Counted from the stretch's first letter, positions 45,366 to 59,582 are shown. The stretch: DNA of 64,000 nt from Vandiemenella viatica (GCA_031002005.1 JARYHS010013631.1:67143832-67207831); one strand, 5' to 3'. Program-made: numbers and translations. The notes: a model not told the origin generated them from the sequence alone.

Positions 45366-48300
45366 CAGATCTTTCAGTAACTATAATAGCACAATTTAAT
45401 CTGGGCTTAGACACAAGGGCATATTGTTGAAATAGTGAGATAAGTGCTAAACAACTACTGCCGACATTATACATGCTGTTGGAAAACTTCCACTGGTCCA
45501 GTTTTTAATATTGCTGTTACCTTCTATCAGTCATTCAACGCAGTAAACTACATGTTTACATCAGTAGACCTTTTACCTAAAAAAAAATATCACATAATGT
45601 GTTCCTTACTAACGGACTGCATATTTGATCGTAAGAACTCAAGTATAGTGAAACTGATAAAACAAAGCTGTTGACTGGATTGATAATGTTTTGTCTCGGA
45701 AAAGGAACTTTGACTTTCCGCTGAACTTTACTTTATATATACCGATGTGTTTGGTTTAAAAAATCAAGACAAATAAAGCAGAAAAGAAAAAAAAATACCC
45801 TCCAATTCTTACAGGATTGACAAAAAAATTTAAGCAATAATTGACTGCAGTGATAGATTGGTAGCAGAATTTAGAATAAATTTTCGGGTGTAAGGAACTT
45901 CCAGAAATATCCATCAGGCCTCCTAATCACCTTATTACTATAATGTGGCTAGTTTTAAATGGTGTAAAACATTCGTTACCGTACTCTTGTTGTTTAATTA
46001 ATATGATAATTACAAATTAATTGGTCCGCAGGTAGTTCATACTTCCACTGTACCACCGTAATTACTTACTAACTGGTAATGACTGGTTACTTCCTCGAAT
46101 GAGAAGTCTCAACCTGAAATTATTTTCTCACTGTATTGTCCACAGCATTTTTCATTATGAAACTTCTTTCACAGAGCTGTATCAAAAAACACCAATGTAT
46201 GCAAGATCTGACATCGACTTCAGTGAAACAAAAAGGGGTGAATTCAGCGTTCTCTCATCCGAATGCGTGGAAAGACATTCAGAACGGAAATATCTGGAAA
46301 GCCATTTGGCACTCATCCAATCAGAACGCAGTTTTCATCGAAATCTGTTGAATGCTAAAAACTATTAAGGGACAAATCAAACCTTGTTTATTTGCTTTTG
46401 GCTAATCCAAATGTTGTTAAAACTGTTTATTTTAAAAACTCATAATGCCAGAAGAAAATATTTAAAATATTTAACTGTGCTTTCGAGTGCTCGAAACTGT
46501 CTCCGATACTGATAACTATGATTAAATTACGGCGATTGGAACTGACATTCCAATAAATGTGTTACAATCCATAACAGAAGTCAATTAAGTAACTATTAGA
46601 CATATAAACGTATGAATATTACATAATAGTAAAGTGTCCGTGGATTTCACTTCAGTTAAATAAGTAAGAACATTATATACTGTGTATAAATGTAAATTAA
46701 TAGTGCTTGGGTTAATTATTGAGTTAAAAGGGTCGTCGTTATATTATATATGTAAAGAGAGGTGCTTCTAGTACAAATGTATTGTTTAAATATTTGACCG
46801 TAACGTATGTAGTCTGGAGAGAGCTGCTAGAGTCCATCACATCGACTGCTGGAAGGGATTCCATACGAGCATGAAAGGGCAGCTCTGTGATAGCTAGGCC
46901 AGCCCACTTCTCGAATATCCGAAACCAAATGGACAGATGATATATAACGACCCTGGCGAGTTATGAGAGAGATTACACAATGCAAAGAAGTCAGAAGGGG
47001 CGGGAAGTACGCCTACGCGATGCGGCATAACGTGTCAGAGCGTGAAAGAGCAAGGGTTGAATTACATTCACACACGTACACTCTATTGGCAAATTAAACA
47101 GGCTGGAGAGAGTTTCCTATGAAACCGACGAATCTGGTACTTATGTTATTTGAAGAGACGAGTAAATTAAGTAGAAAACAGAAATAAAATGAATTTATCA
47201 ACCAAGAAACATTTATTTGTTCTACAGTTATGTCATCTCAGTAAAAAACATAAACAGAAGAAAATTTTAATAATTTCCTGTGAGAAGTTCACAAACCCAG
47301 TATTCTGTCAGTTCATTCTTCCTTGTGGTTAGAAGTATAAGTTCGACATAGCGTGCTATTGGTGTACAAGTATGAAGAATCCACCGTATGAAACCTATTG
47401 TCCACAGTGGTGACCAACTCCTTCGAAAGTTGCCATACTTTCGAGTGACTATCAACAGTGTTGTAAACCAGCTCTCCATACCAATCGTGAAGACGGTTGA
47501 AATTTAAGTCAGTACTTTAATGCCGATTCTAGTAATTAAGAACTGTGAATGCCCAATAAAGTACGAAAATTTCTTAAAATCGTCCGGATTCCAACTAGAT
47601 AACTGCTCACTAGACACTTCGAGCATGAATGCGACGCAATCTCGTAACTTTATCGCAACTATTGTTTCAAGAAACGAGGCAAATAGTTGTCACTGCGATG
47701 AATGGAATGGTCACAACAGGTAGGACAATTCGCAATTTTCAAAACGTTATATTTACAGCTCTCTCTGAAAACTTGGAGCCGTTAACATTTTGTTGCAGAG
47801 TTGCTTAGCAAAATCTATGATCCGTATTAATCTCTCACAGGCCAGAACGGCGCTTCCAGAAAAAAGTAATTAAATTTCGTGCATTTCGGTGCTGCGGGCA
47901 ACTAAATACGCGATTTATGGCTTCACGCATCGTTGGAACCTTTGTAGAAGAGAGTAATTATTTTGTTTCCGCGGAAAGTACAGCATCGCCCATGTTTTCA
48001 GCACGATGCCATGATTTTGTACAAGTGATGAGCTGGATTAATGGAAAGGTGAATAGAATTATTTACAGATAGCTGTTCTGAACAATAACACGGGCCAGAA
48101 GAAATGCAACAATTTTATATGCAAAATTTCTTTTTATTTGGTGTATTTAAATTGTATCATATATATATCTGGCATTGTAGTGCTATAAATGTATTATTCA
48201 TATGCTGTAATTTAATATGTTTGGCTATATCTTGCTGGCAATACAAAAGATAATTACTGCACCAAAAATGTCAATTACAGTAGTGGAGGGGACGGGGCGG

Positions 48301-49169
48301 ATTGATCACAATTAACAAATATTTACATAGTTAATTACAGATTCGTAACACATTCATATAATATCTGAAAGTATTCTTCTTAGAAATTACATGGTAAAAT
48401 GAAAGGGACATTAAAAAACTGAAAGAAGTGTTATTCAATGACTTCAGAAAATTAATAATAGAGTGGCAGAAGAAACAGGCTGAAGCCTATAAAGAAAGGG
48501 GGACAATACTGTGTAACATGATAGTAATATCGACTGATAAAATCACCGGTAATTTAGAAATGGTTATTTGTTAATATATCTCTATATCCTTGGCTAAGTA
48601 TTAGTCTACTTCTACCAAATATTGCCCGAAGATTATTCGAAGGATATATAAATGATCAATTACTATGTAGGCTGTAGTTACTACTTGAAGTCAAAGACAT
48701 TAGAGCAGGATAAGAAAACTTGGAAGAAGTTGGGTAATTAACAAGAGAAAATTATTGAAATGGAAACAGATAAATGAGACATAATTGAAGAATAATGCTG
48801 ATTCCCATTTTGAATGTACTCTAGAAAATGAACTTCTCTTGTAATAGCAGCAAGTAACTCTAAATCTCGCTGAATGTGATGGATGTTGGGAGAGATATTA
48901 GAAGAAGAATTTGAATAAGCTACCAAATTTAATAGCACTTAGATGAGAATAAAAAAATTAGGAATCTTGCAATGAACAGAGACAAAATTGCTTCAGGTAA
49001 ATAGGAAAATTTATGTATTCCTACTGTTTACAGCTCGAAATCTCTCTCAGACTCTTCAACCCCTTTTCTTTCTCCCTCACTCGATAGCGTTGGGCTAACG
49101 TGCTCACTTCAAGTTCTGAGGGCCATTGGATAGATTTCGGGTTACGTCTGTGTGTTAAGAAAAACAAAA
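45366..49169. other. No gene seen
   Basis: 3.8 kb of AT-rich DNA. Frames at 46099-46368, 47267-47479 and 47520-47723 lack motifs. A weak 'KWTDDI' word near 46930 could come from the tail of an RTE-like ORF but is isolated. Confidence 0.4.
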
Positions 49170-49662
49170 AAAAATTTAGCTTCTTAACGTCTCTTAACAA
49201 CGAGGTCTTTAGAGACGGGAAAGGATAGGGGGCAAGGAATGGGAAGGAATTCGGCCATGGCGTTTTGAAGGATGCATCCCGGCATTCATCTGGAGTGATT
49301 TGGGGAAACCATGGAAAACCCAGATCTGGATGCCCGGATGGGGATTCGAACCGCCCTACCGAGCGTGGTGGTGTAACGGCTAGCGTTCTGGCCTCGCATT
49401 CGGGAGGACGGCGGTTCGAATCCCCGTCCGGGCATCCAGATTTGGGTTTTCCATGGTTTCCCCAAATCACTCCAGGTGAATGCCGGGATGCTTCCTTCAA
49501 AAGGTCATGGCTGAATTCCTTCCCATTCCTTGCCCCCCATCCTTTCCCGTCTCTAAAGACCTAGTTGTTATAGGAGACGTTAAGCAGTTAAAAAAAAAAA
49601 TCGAACCGCCGTCCTCCCGAATGCAAGGCCAGAACGCTAACCGTTACACCACCACGAACGGT
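49170..49662 (-). mobile_element. tRNA-derived SINE, subfamily B, split by a second SINE
   Basis: Minus-strand SINE whose head (49662-49611) and body (49355-49170) are separated by a plus-strand SINE of the same family. Rejoined, it has head GGTGGTGTAACGG, B box region, body and a subfamily B end (GAGACGTTAAGAAGC). The break falls in the B box. Confidence 0.92.
49356..49600 (+). mobile_element. tRNA-derived SINE, subfamily B, nested
   Basis: Complete plus-strand copy with A box GTGGTGGTGTAACGG, B box GGTTCGAATCC, subfamily B end (GGAGACGTTAAGCAGTT) and A10 tail. Perfect 10-bp target duplications TCGAACCGCC at 49346-49355 and 49601-49610 lie inside the B box of the older SINE. Opposed orientation makes the locus a large imperfect inverted repeat. 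Confidence 0.95.
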
Positions 49663-50214
49663 TTAAGAAATCAATCGGTATTTAGTTGATGTAGATAGAA
49701 GATCGCTGTTAATTTATTTAGTCTGTAGATTTGCAGGTTTTCGTCAGGTCACCAGGTGATTTATAACTTTCACCAAAGTATGATGCCTAACTTCTATAAC
49801 TTCTCAATGATAAGCTAGATGCTGGAATAACAACACCGTAAATATAAGTTTCCTTTAACTTATTTATTCCACAGAAATCGTTATTAACCATTCATAAATA
49901 ACGCATCAGCTTCTTCCAAAAATTCTACAACACGTTTTGAATAAAACAGACATGGCGTCCTGTTAGCACCGTTTAAAGCGAATTCAGCCGCTCGCGATAT
50001 CGGAAGCTTAAATAGGCCCAACGGGATTTTAGAGAAAACATCACAAGCACCAACCGATACTTCTGGACCACTAACAATCGATCCATGCAATAGAAATAAT
50101 TAAAAAAACAATCAGAATCCAGAATAATCATGAAGAAACATTTTAGAATGAAATCAGTGAATATTTACAGGCATTTAAACATGAAAGTGACAAATTCGGT
50201 ATAGCCGATGCTTA
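49663..50214. other. No gene seen
   Basis: No supported feature. Confidence 0.4.
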
Positions 50215-50420
50215 TGCTTATGGCTTTACGCCTCGTCGACACCGACGTCATTAGACTTGGGGTAAGGAACTGGCCTTTTGAAGGAACCATCTCGGCATTC
50301 GGCTTAAGTGATTTGGGGAAACCATGGAAAACCGAAATGGGGATGGTCGGGTTAGGATTAGAACCGGCGTCCTCCCGAATGCGAGGCCAGAGCGTTAACC
50401 TCTCACCCACCACGCTCGGT
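50215..50420 (-). mobile_element. tRNA-derived SINE, subfamily A
   Basis: Minus-strand copy with head GGTGGGTGAGAGG, a damaged B box (GGTTCTAATCC), body and the subfamily A end (GTCGACGAGGCGTAAAGCC). A diverged target duplication TATAG(C/A)CGA at 50200-50208 and 50423-50431 is possible. Confidence 0.85.
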
Positions 50421-51394
50421 GATATAGACGAAAAACCATACTCAAAACACTGTGGGCTACACGCTGTCCAAAATTACAGTCTTTTAAGTATTATTTTAAA
50501 CATTATACTGTTTTTATCCATATTACACTTCATATAAAAAATTCCCATCCATCAATTTAATAATCATTCATACGAAAAATATACATATTTACAATTAATC
50601 AATGTTTATCTCTCTCTAACACCAATGTATTTAACTTAAAAGATTTAAATTAATAGGAAGTTGTATCCGAAGGCTGTTATAGGTCGTATTTTGTTTTGTG
50701 TTGTCGTGGGCTGTAGCTTGTGAGTAACTCATTTAGAGGAATGATGAATACGTGGTTTTAAAATGTTTTTCTGATGAGTAGACCTGAATGGCCGGGACCG
50801 GATATCTCTGTTTAGAACACAAAAACTATGGATACTATGCTCAAGACACACGGCATCAAGTGCGTCCACGTATATGGTAACACTCCCGAACACTACCACA
50901 GTGGGGAAGGCGACGGGAGACCATTACAGTCCCTGCGTAGATGCTGGAATTTGGTAACACCCTCCATAATAACCGCCTACGCTTTGATACCTGTTACTGG
51001 CGGTATACTCGACTGTGTTGTTTATACGAATAAAAGCCGAAGAGCTGTGGGAAAAAGGAGATCGGTATGAAATACCCATATTTCAAAAATAAAAATAAAT
51101 TACACGTTGCTAATGAGTGTGAAAAGAGAAGTGTGCTTTTCCATTTAGTAATTCCTTTGGTTCCCGGAAACAAATGTGAAGACGTCAATGTTATAAGGTA
51201 TTTTCGAAAAACTACAAATCTTGCGGAGCCAGTTGTAGATAGAATCATATAAATTATCATTAAAAGATGTTGTTTTGTGTCGAGCCACATTTTTACCTTC
51301 ATACTTAACCAAAATCGATTAATGAGGCATCATTTTAAACATTAAGTTCTCGGCTTTGGATTATTAATTACGAAAGTAATTTTCGAAATTCAAC
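50421..51394. other. No gene seen
   Basis: No supported feature. Frames at 50828-51070 and 50994-51302 lack motifs. Confidence 0.4.
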
Positions 51395-51405
51395 ATATAA
51401 ATGGA

Positions 51406-51644
51406 TTTTTTTTAACCGGTCAACGTCTCCTATAACAACTAGGTCTTTAGAGACGGGAAAGGTTGGGGGCAAGGAATGGGAAGGAATTCAGCCATGGGCT
51501 TTTGAAGGAAGCATCCCGGCATTCACCTGGAGTGATTTGGGGAAACCATAGAAAATCCAAATCTGGATGCCCGGACGGGGATTCGAACCACCGTCCTCCC
51601 GAATGCGAGGCCAGAACGCTAGCCGTTACACCACCACGCTCGGT
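51406..51644 (-). mobile_element. tRNA-derived SINE, subfamily B
   Basis: Full-length minus-strand copy, with head GTGGTGGTGTAACGG, B box GGTTCGAATCC, and subfamily B end (GGAGACGTTGACC plus A-rich tail). Perfect 11-bp target duplications ATATAAATGGA at 51395-51405 and 51645-51655. Confidence 0.94.
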
Positions 51645-51655
51645 ATATAAATGGA

Positions 51656-52559
51656 ATCAGAGTCACGGGTATGCTGTGACATATGGTTATTTTATGATGC
51701 ACCATATTATTTTATAAATTAAGAAATTATAATTTTATATACTTGGAATAATTATGGTAAAGAAATAATTAATGATTTGTGTATATTTTATATAAAATTC
51801 ATAGTAACGAGTATTCCACAGACGATATATATATTGTATGTCGTTGGAAAAATATAAATGTCTTAGTTTATTTTTTAGTATTAGTATCTTTGATTGTTTG
51901 GTGTGTTGAAAAAAAAAAAAACGAAGAGAAAAAAGATTGTTAGCTAAAAAATGAATGTGCGTATTTGTAATAATTACTATTGAATTGAACCTTAGATGTG
52001 ATTAAAAAGAATTGTTACAAAGTATATTCACGTGGTATTAATTTAATAGAAAAAAGAATACAAATAGAAATTCTAACCGACTCATAAGAAATAAGTTTTA
52101 AACCTACTAAAAACAAAAAGAAAAAGCGAAGTGACGAGGAGGTTACAATGCGATAGTTCAAAGGTATGCTGCTAGGCTTCGCTGGCGTCGATAAGGAGTG
52201 ATTCTATTACCACTAGATAGCAGCACCACATACCACAGAGATATTGGTACACTGTGTGCGTGTTTTCGAGAGTAAGGAGCTTTTCGGATATTTTGGTTTC
52301 TGATAGGGAAACACTTCATCATTTTTAATCGTTTTGTAAGACGTTGTATGTGTTTGCTATGTGCCTATTTCAGTTAAACAATTGCTACGAATGAGTCAGT
52401 TCTTCTTTCATTATACTACAAAACACCAACCCCGTTATTCATCATATATTATTAGCAAAATATTCGAACGGGAAACCTAGTTTCGTCATAATTTGGGACT
52501 TCAAATGTTCTCACAATGAAACTAGTAGTGCAAACTAGTATCTCAGGGGTATACAAATG
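51656..52559. other. No gene seen
   Basis: Very AT-rich DNA without features I can support. Confidence 0.4.
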
Positions 52560-54130
52560 AGGAAAGTGATTTACATCTCCTAAAAACAAACGAACTTCAA
52601 AGTGGACTGTTCTAGTTTTAAAAAATAGTACCTGGGTGACCGATCTTCGCTCGGCATCTTTCGATTTCTATTTAATATCCAAGATTTCGAGTAAAGTTTG
52701 ATTAAAGTAAAAGGCTTGAAGACTTCCTAGGCGTTTTGAGGTGCACAGTTAACCAAAGAGAAACTTCACTAACATCATTAGACTTACTGGTACCTGAACC
52801 TTCTACGTAATGAGGTTAGAGCCGTTTTCGAGAAACCAAATACAAAAATTGCAATTTTTTTTCTTTTTTTTTAATCGTGTTACAAACTTGAATAGCAAAA
52901 CGTTGTCTACATATGAAATTTCATCCAAATCGTTAGATCCATAAAAATGCTATTATTATGTTAAACAGAAATCTTAATGCCAGTCAGGGATTGATTAACG
53001 CTGCGAGATTTGTGTTAATTCAGGGCATTCTACGAAAACCCTTGATGATGGATTCTTATGTACCTCGACGAGAAAAATTTAAAGTACAAAATATTTTTAA
53101 ATTTATATATCTCGCTTAGTTCTTGAGATATCATATCGCAAAATTGACGTGGTTGGTTGAAATGCGACCTGGACCAAAAGATAAATTTCGTCACAGCCAA
53201 GTTTGATGATGAATTCAGATGAAACTCGTCGAGAAAAATCGAAAATAAAGAATTTATTTTTCTGATACCTCAAGTGAAGAGGTTAGGATTAGATCCGACC
53301 TGGACCAGAAAAAGAATCCACCAAAAGCACTATGTCGATACGGTGGAAATGTACTTTTAATGTTTTATTTTGTTCCAAATGGTTGTTGTTAGGTTGAAAT
53401 ACAGCATGGACCAGAAGAAACGTCTCCAAAAGCACAAGGAACTATACCTATAACTGATTTTTGACATGCTATATCTCGTAAACCAAGCGAGATATCAAGA
53501 ACATTTATTCTTTATTTTCGATATGTTTCGTCGCGTTCTATAAGAATTCATCATCAGATTGTGACGTCACGGTAATGATAGAACATCATCAGTGCTAAAT
53601 CAATTCACTCCGCTAAAATTATGCTCATACCTCGCGTGGTAGTATTTAATGACAAACTAACAACCACCTTTTACGGTCAAAAAGTAAACGGTGATTGGTT
53701 TATAACTGGTACCGGTAATATTATTTTCAAAGAAGTTTATCACCTCTGACAAACCAATCATAAATTTTTAATTATCTTCCTTTGTAAATGTTTTACAATT
53801 AAACTTGCAATGTTACTATTTCCACGCCTCAGCCAGTATACAAGAAGTGTTCGCTTAAATATTCTTTGAAATCAGAGAGAATCTATTTGTAGGCTTTCTG
53901 GTACCTGAATTGTCTACGAGATGGCGCTAGTGCCGTTTTCGATATATCAAGTGAAAAAATTGTTTGTATTTTGCAAACTCGCTTTTTTGTACGGAAGAAA
54001 ACTATTTAGGTAATCTTAAAAGTCAAAACATTATCTAAATATCAAATTTCATCCAAATCGTCATAGCCGTTTCCGAGATCCGAAATATTTATATATATAC
54101 AAGAATTGCTCGTTTAAAGATATAAGATAT
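52560..54130. repeat. Degenerate block with internal inverted and direct repeats
   Basis: Two segments share CTGGTACCTGAA…TCTACG…GCCGTTTTCGA and later AAATTTCATCCAAATCGT (52780-52945 and 53895-54065). Between them, 53212-53260 and 53509-53556 form an imperfect inverted repeat (TGATGATGAATTC…GAAAATAAAGAA), and a third related unit lies at 53041-53100. The right end reads GAATTGCTCGTTTAAAGATATAAGAT after a TATATATA run. This resembles the 3' ends of RTE-type LINEs or their non-autonomous relatives. No protein is visible. Confidence 0.5.
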
Positions 54131-57100
54131 TAAAGGCAATATTTCTTCTGCGTCTATGAATTTAACCACTTATGACTTGTTTATTTAAGTTTACAAGCAG
54201 TAGGGAGTTTTTTATGTATGACGTTGGGATACATTGTTCTACTTAACGTAATGTGCTAAAGTTGGATCGAGTACCATGTCAGGGATTATTTTATTCTCGT
54301 CACGTCGAGTCCTCATTAGTCCTCCCGCCTCCGCATACATTATTTCCCTTTCCCTCTGTTGAGATATCCCGCGTGAGTTACGGCAGGGTGGTAGTTACCG
54401 AGATCAGAACGAGAGAGGATTCGTTGGCTCCCGGCCAAACCAGCTGCGGCGCTTGATATCACGCGAGGACTGCGCGAATGTGAGGGGGAAGCAGTTTGTA
54501 GAAAGTAATGCCGCTCCAGGCTCCACATGTAAAGCAGGCGGCGTTTTTGCATTTACGTCCTGAATGCTGATGTCACAGAATGACTCCAGAAGAAATTTTA
54601 AAACTGAAACTTCTTTATCGTCAATAGTTCACTGGGGACTAATTACATTCTATTTATTGATATTTAACACTTTTCTAATGCCATATATCGTTCTTCTCTG
54701 TAAGCATTAAATAACGACAGTCAAAGAGAAGTGGATCGAGCTTGGTGATCAAACAACAATGATCAGTTCCAAAAAAATAATAACAGTCAAAAATGAATCA
54801 AATTACAGTTGCCAATATCGAGAAAGAAAAAGCCTTATGCCCGACAGTGTTATCGATTATAATGTGACTTCGGCGTCCGTTAACGACGTAAATGTTGTTA
54901 TTTAAGCAAACAATTATACAAATAAAACTATTTTAGACAAAAATATCGCGGAATGACATACATCGGTTTACAAAAGATTATTTAATTCGCTCATATCTTC
55001 AAATAATTTCTTACACCAACAGCTGAATGCTTGACGGCTGACTCGGTGACCCTATGATCCTACCTGCTACACTCACAGCTTAAACATAATATTGCGTGAC
55101 GATAACTGAAGCTGTCACATCCATATCCAGTTGCCTGTACATAAATAGCAAATGCGTGTTCGTTCCTTAGCTTACGCGTCGTGTCCTAACAGGAGGAAGT
55201 CTTTAGTTCTGTTCATTACTGAGCTTCCCATTCGGCTTCCGTTATTATTTTAGAACACAAGTGTGTGTATTAATAACAGGCATAGCCGTTCTTAGCTGTC
55301 AAAGTACATGTTATTAATTTTTCATGTCTGCGAATACGACTTTTCTATAAGATGTTCTTAATATCGTGATGGAAAGTTTTCACAGTTCACTATATATTGT
55401 CTAAAAATGTAGACTGTAGTCTTGTCTACTTGAATCGACTAAGGTTTTTTTACCTCTATTGACCGAATCGTCGTTTTGTTCTACAGCTAGACTGATGTGC
55501 CACGCAGGTAGTTCCTACAGCAAACGTTGCTTCAAAATACGATCTCGCTTTTACAGTCTGAGTCAGTGATTTCAGAAGCGCTACTGTTCGTGTCACTTCG
55601 ACTTCAGCAAGCCACCTCATCTCCGTGCTGACTTGGACGATGCGTTCACACATTGTTAAAAAATAATTTATTATATGACGTACAAAGTATCTGAAAAAAA
55701 ACTCATCAAAAAATACTATAATAGTATAGAATTCATACGGCTAACAACGTAACTTATAAGTAAAAAAGAAAAAAAGAAAGAAAAAACTTAATAATATAAT
55801 AGGAGAAAGGAAGATGTCACTTTTCAAACCTCTAGAAACAATTGACATTTAAATATTATACTAATTACAGCTGATAAAGACAACAGCACTCTACCAATAA
55901 GTGAAAAGCAAAACATTACAAGAACAAAGTGGTCCGCAACGACAGCATACTTCACTGCAAACGAATAATCGTAAGTATATACTATGCATACGGCTAGATA
56001 ATCATTTGAAAACCATTTCCTACAATATCAATGACAATTAGAAATAATACGTGTTATAAAATTACGTGGATGTCCTTATATGAGTTAGTTGAAATAGTGT
56101 TTGCTACTATGAGATTCGCAACACCCTTGATATCAAAAGCTTACAAATTCCCAACTGATTAATATTACAATAGTTCAAACTGTAAACATTTATGCAATAC
56201 CATTGGGAATAAGTAAGATATCACAGAAACTATAAATATGGACTACTGACTCACATCCAGAGACACATTTAAGTTCATTACATGTTTTATTTCTTTGTTA
56301 CTACCGGTGCAAATTGGCTTAATTGCTTTCCACAGACATAAACATATTTAAAGTCTGGCCCTAACAGACATTGTATTAAATTAGAAACAATAGTAACCTT
56401 AAAATGGTTTCCAAGGTGGTTGTTGTGATGTTTCAGAATCATACGTTTAACAGGAATAGATTGTGATTGATAACTATCGACCTGAGTGTTGTACTAGTAT
56501 TTCAACCATACATTCATTTTAATGTAATTATATTAACAACGTACATTTATTTTATTGACAAACTGAGATGGACAGTGCAATAAAATGCACAGCACGCCGT
56601 ATTTAGCTGGATATATTTGCAGTGCGCCTGTTATTGAATATTTCGGATTCAACGATGAAAACACCGTTCGCGTTTTGTAAGGTGGCTACCTGCTTGTGCC
56701 GGAAAGGAGATGGGGAGAGAAAGAGCCTTGTAGTACCTGCCAGGGAACAAAGCAGATGTGCATGGACGCTTGCATACAATGCTGGTTACCTGCCTCAGGG
56801 ACTCGCTGCTGCGAATACGTATACACATTTGTCACGGACTGTCAATTTACGGGGATTTCCGACAGAAACAGAAAGGCTCAAAGATGAATGGAAATACGAT
56901 GGGCTTTTTCCCCACACATGATGCAAGACAGAGACAACGAATAAGTGCGACAGAGATGAAGCAATACTGGAATTGCAACAAAAGTATTGCCGAATCTATA
57001 CGATTCACCCAGCAAATCATAACGAACGAATTCGGGAAAGTTTTAGAACACTTGAGGGATAATATTTTAGTCACCTAATGGAATAATTGTTACTATTTAT

Positions 57101-58914
57101 TTACCATCTTGTTTACATGATGGAGCCAGTCCGGTGCGCTGCCAAACGAAGTCAGTCCTTGATACTAGACCGAAGACGATCCTGGATGAGAAGAAGTCAA
57201 CAACCGTCGAAAAGACGGTAAATGTGTGGCCTTGAGTTTCAGATTCGTGGAGGAGACGGGTCGCAATCGAGCTGGCTGCTTGCTATAAGCGTCCACTACC
57301 AAAGTTTTGTAAAAGCAAGAGACTTTTGGTTTTTCAACCAGTAACGGCTAGATTTAGATTTTCTTAGGTCATTCTATGGTCGAGAACAGATATTACTGTT
57401 TTGTGGTGGTGACTGATTTTAAAGATGTTTGTATATTTACTGTTCTCTCATACATCTCATACACCCAGCCAGTGTCTTGAGCGGAACGATCCGCAAGATT
57501 AAGAGTCTCTCTACCGAACCAATGGTGACTGCAGTCGTGTGCATTTATTTCAAACTTTAAACTTAGCTAAAAGTCGTAATTCAAAAGGGAACATTAAGTG
57601 TAGATGAAAATTACGCCCTTTGCGTGTTTTTCATGTATATACTGTATTTTGAAATTTTTGTTCAGTCATGGTAATTTCAATTTACTTGACTGTCACATGT
57701 TTTCATTCTATTTTTTGATATAATATTACGACCGTTAATGTTGGACGGAAGTCTTGTTTTTAAATTTTTTATTTATTTGTGGATCCTAAAAGTAATTGCA
57801 CTTCCTGTTAGTCGATCATGTGATTTTGTACCATAAATGATCAAGTTAAAACAACTTTTTAGGTTTACCTGCGCTTATAAAATCAATTCAAACACCTCTT
57901 TCATCCATAAATGATGGAAATAATTAATGAGATGCAAATTAATTAAAAGTATTAAATATGAATTACCCATAATCGGGGAGGTATAGCGTAACATTACAGT
58001 ATTTGTTATTCTGAATAAATAACAATTTACATACCGCCATATGAAGCGCATATAATAAGTAAAATTTGACTTAAATTATAAACTTTTGACCACAGCTTTC
58101 TAACAGTACAATTAAAGCTGGTATTAATAGTAACTCTGTGTGGCTTCGTGGATGTGATGAAAAGCGTTTTCTTGTGTCGTAATCCTACCGAATATCTGTA
58201 CAAACGGGATCTCCAGTTTTATATAGAATCTCTGATATGTAAGCATACAAAGCATAGTTTGCTTCAGGTGAAGCACAGTTTAAATTTTTTTAAAAATCAC
58301 AGCCGATATTGGGATTCAAGTCTGAGACTGTCAGATATATTATGAACTTAGACATAATAGGTTAAATAAATAGCGTCAGATCAGATAATCTAATCTCTGA
58401 AAACCTCGTGAATCAATCTTTGTAGAATACGTGATTTCCCAGACATAGGCGTAACGCGGGCCGTTTACAATTTCCAGCAACTCTGGAGTAAATTTTTTCT
58501 TCCGGTATGCCGTCATTTACCCCAGCACACTTTTTGTGGCGTATTAACAGTGTTGACCATTATAATGAATGTATTGGGATATCTTATTCCTGCTGGGCAA
58601 GAAACAAGAACGAAGGGAGAGGGTGAATTATGAAAGACATCAAGGGGACTTCCAAGTTAAGATCTCCATTACTCAAACGAACCCTAACAACACTGCCATA
58701 TCCCCTTAATCCATACGCACTGCGGAGAGATTTGGGATATAAGCCCGGACTTTGGTAAACAATCTGGTGTTTGGAGACTGTGTGTGGCGTCAATCGCTCC
58801 GGCTGGCCAGGAATCGGATGGTGAAAATGTTTAATTCACGTCTTATGCCGTATTGTAGAAGAGCAATCCCTGGTTGACTTAGCCTCACACTTGGTTACAT
58901 AGGAAACATTGTGG
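54131..58914. other. No gene seen
   Basis: About 4.8 kb, mostly AT-rich. GC-richer patches at 54290-54550 and 56660-56900 hold open frames on both strands (54253-54552, 56622-57078) without recognised domains. The segment 57120-57330 is also GC-richer. I cannot assign any of them. A minus-strand frame at 58793-58584 has a SINE-like flavour but no clear boxes. Confidence 0.4.
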
Positions 58915-59582
58915 TTACGGCATATCTGGGCAAATATGCGACTGGGTTGCAGACTGTCTGAAGTATAGAAGACAGTTTGTAGTTCTCGACGGCAAGCGTT
59001 CATCACTTACCGAAGTGAGGTCCGGGATTCCCCAGGGAATTGTTATATGCCTGTTGTTTCTCATATAAATTAATGATTTATGCGACGTAATAAGGGGGAA
59101 GAAAAGATTCTTTGCCAATGATGCTATAATTTATTGTCAAAACCCAGGTCGACTGCGCTTTGTTACAAGACGATACCATGAAAATAATTGCGTGGTGTAA
59201 GGACTGGCAGTTGGAGTCAAACGCTGAAAGGTGCTAAGTCATGCATATTAGTAAAAAGGTGAAGCCATTTAGCTCTGAACATACACTTGATGGAACTGTC
59301 CTTAGAACGGTAGATTCCGCTGAATACCTAAGGGTAACAATTTGTAATAACTTGCCGTGGAATGAGCATATCGAGAAGATAATTTGGAAAGCTACGTATG
59401 GTACGATTTCTAGGTTGTAATTTAAAACAGTGCACATCGGAAGTTAAATCGATTGCATATAAGTCACTAGTGCGACCTCACTTAGAATATTGTTGTTCTG
59501 TATGGGGTCCCTATGAAAAGGGGTTAATGGAGGCTGTGAAGAAGGTACAAACAAGAGCCACCCGATTTGTGACATGTATATA

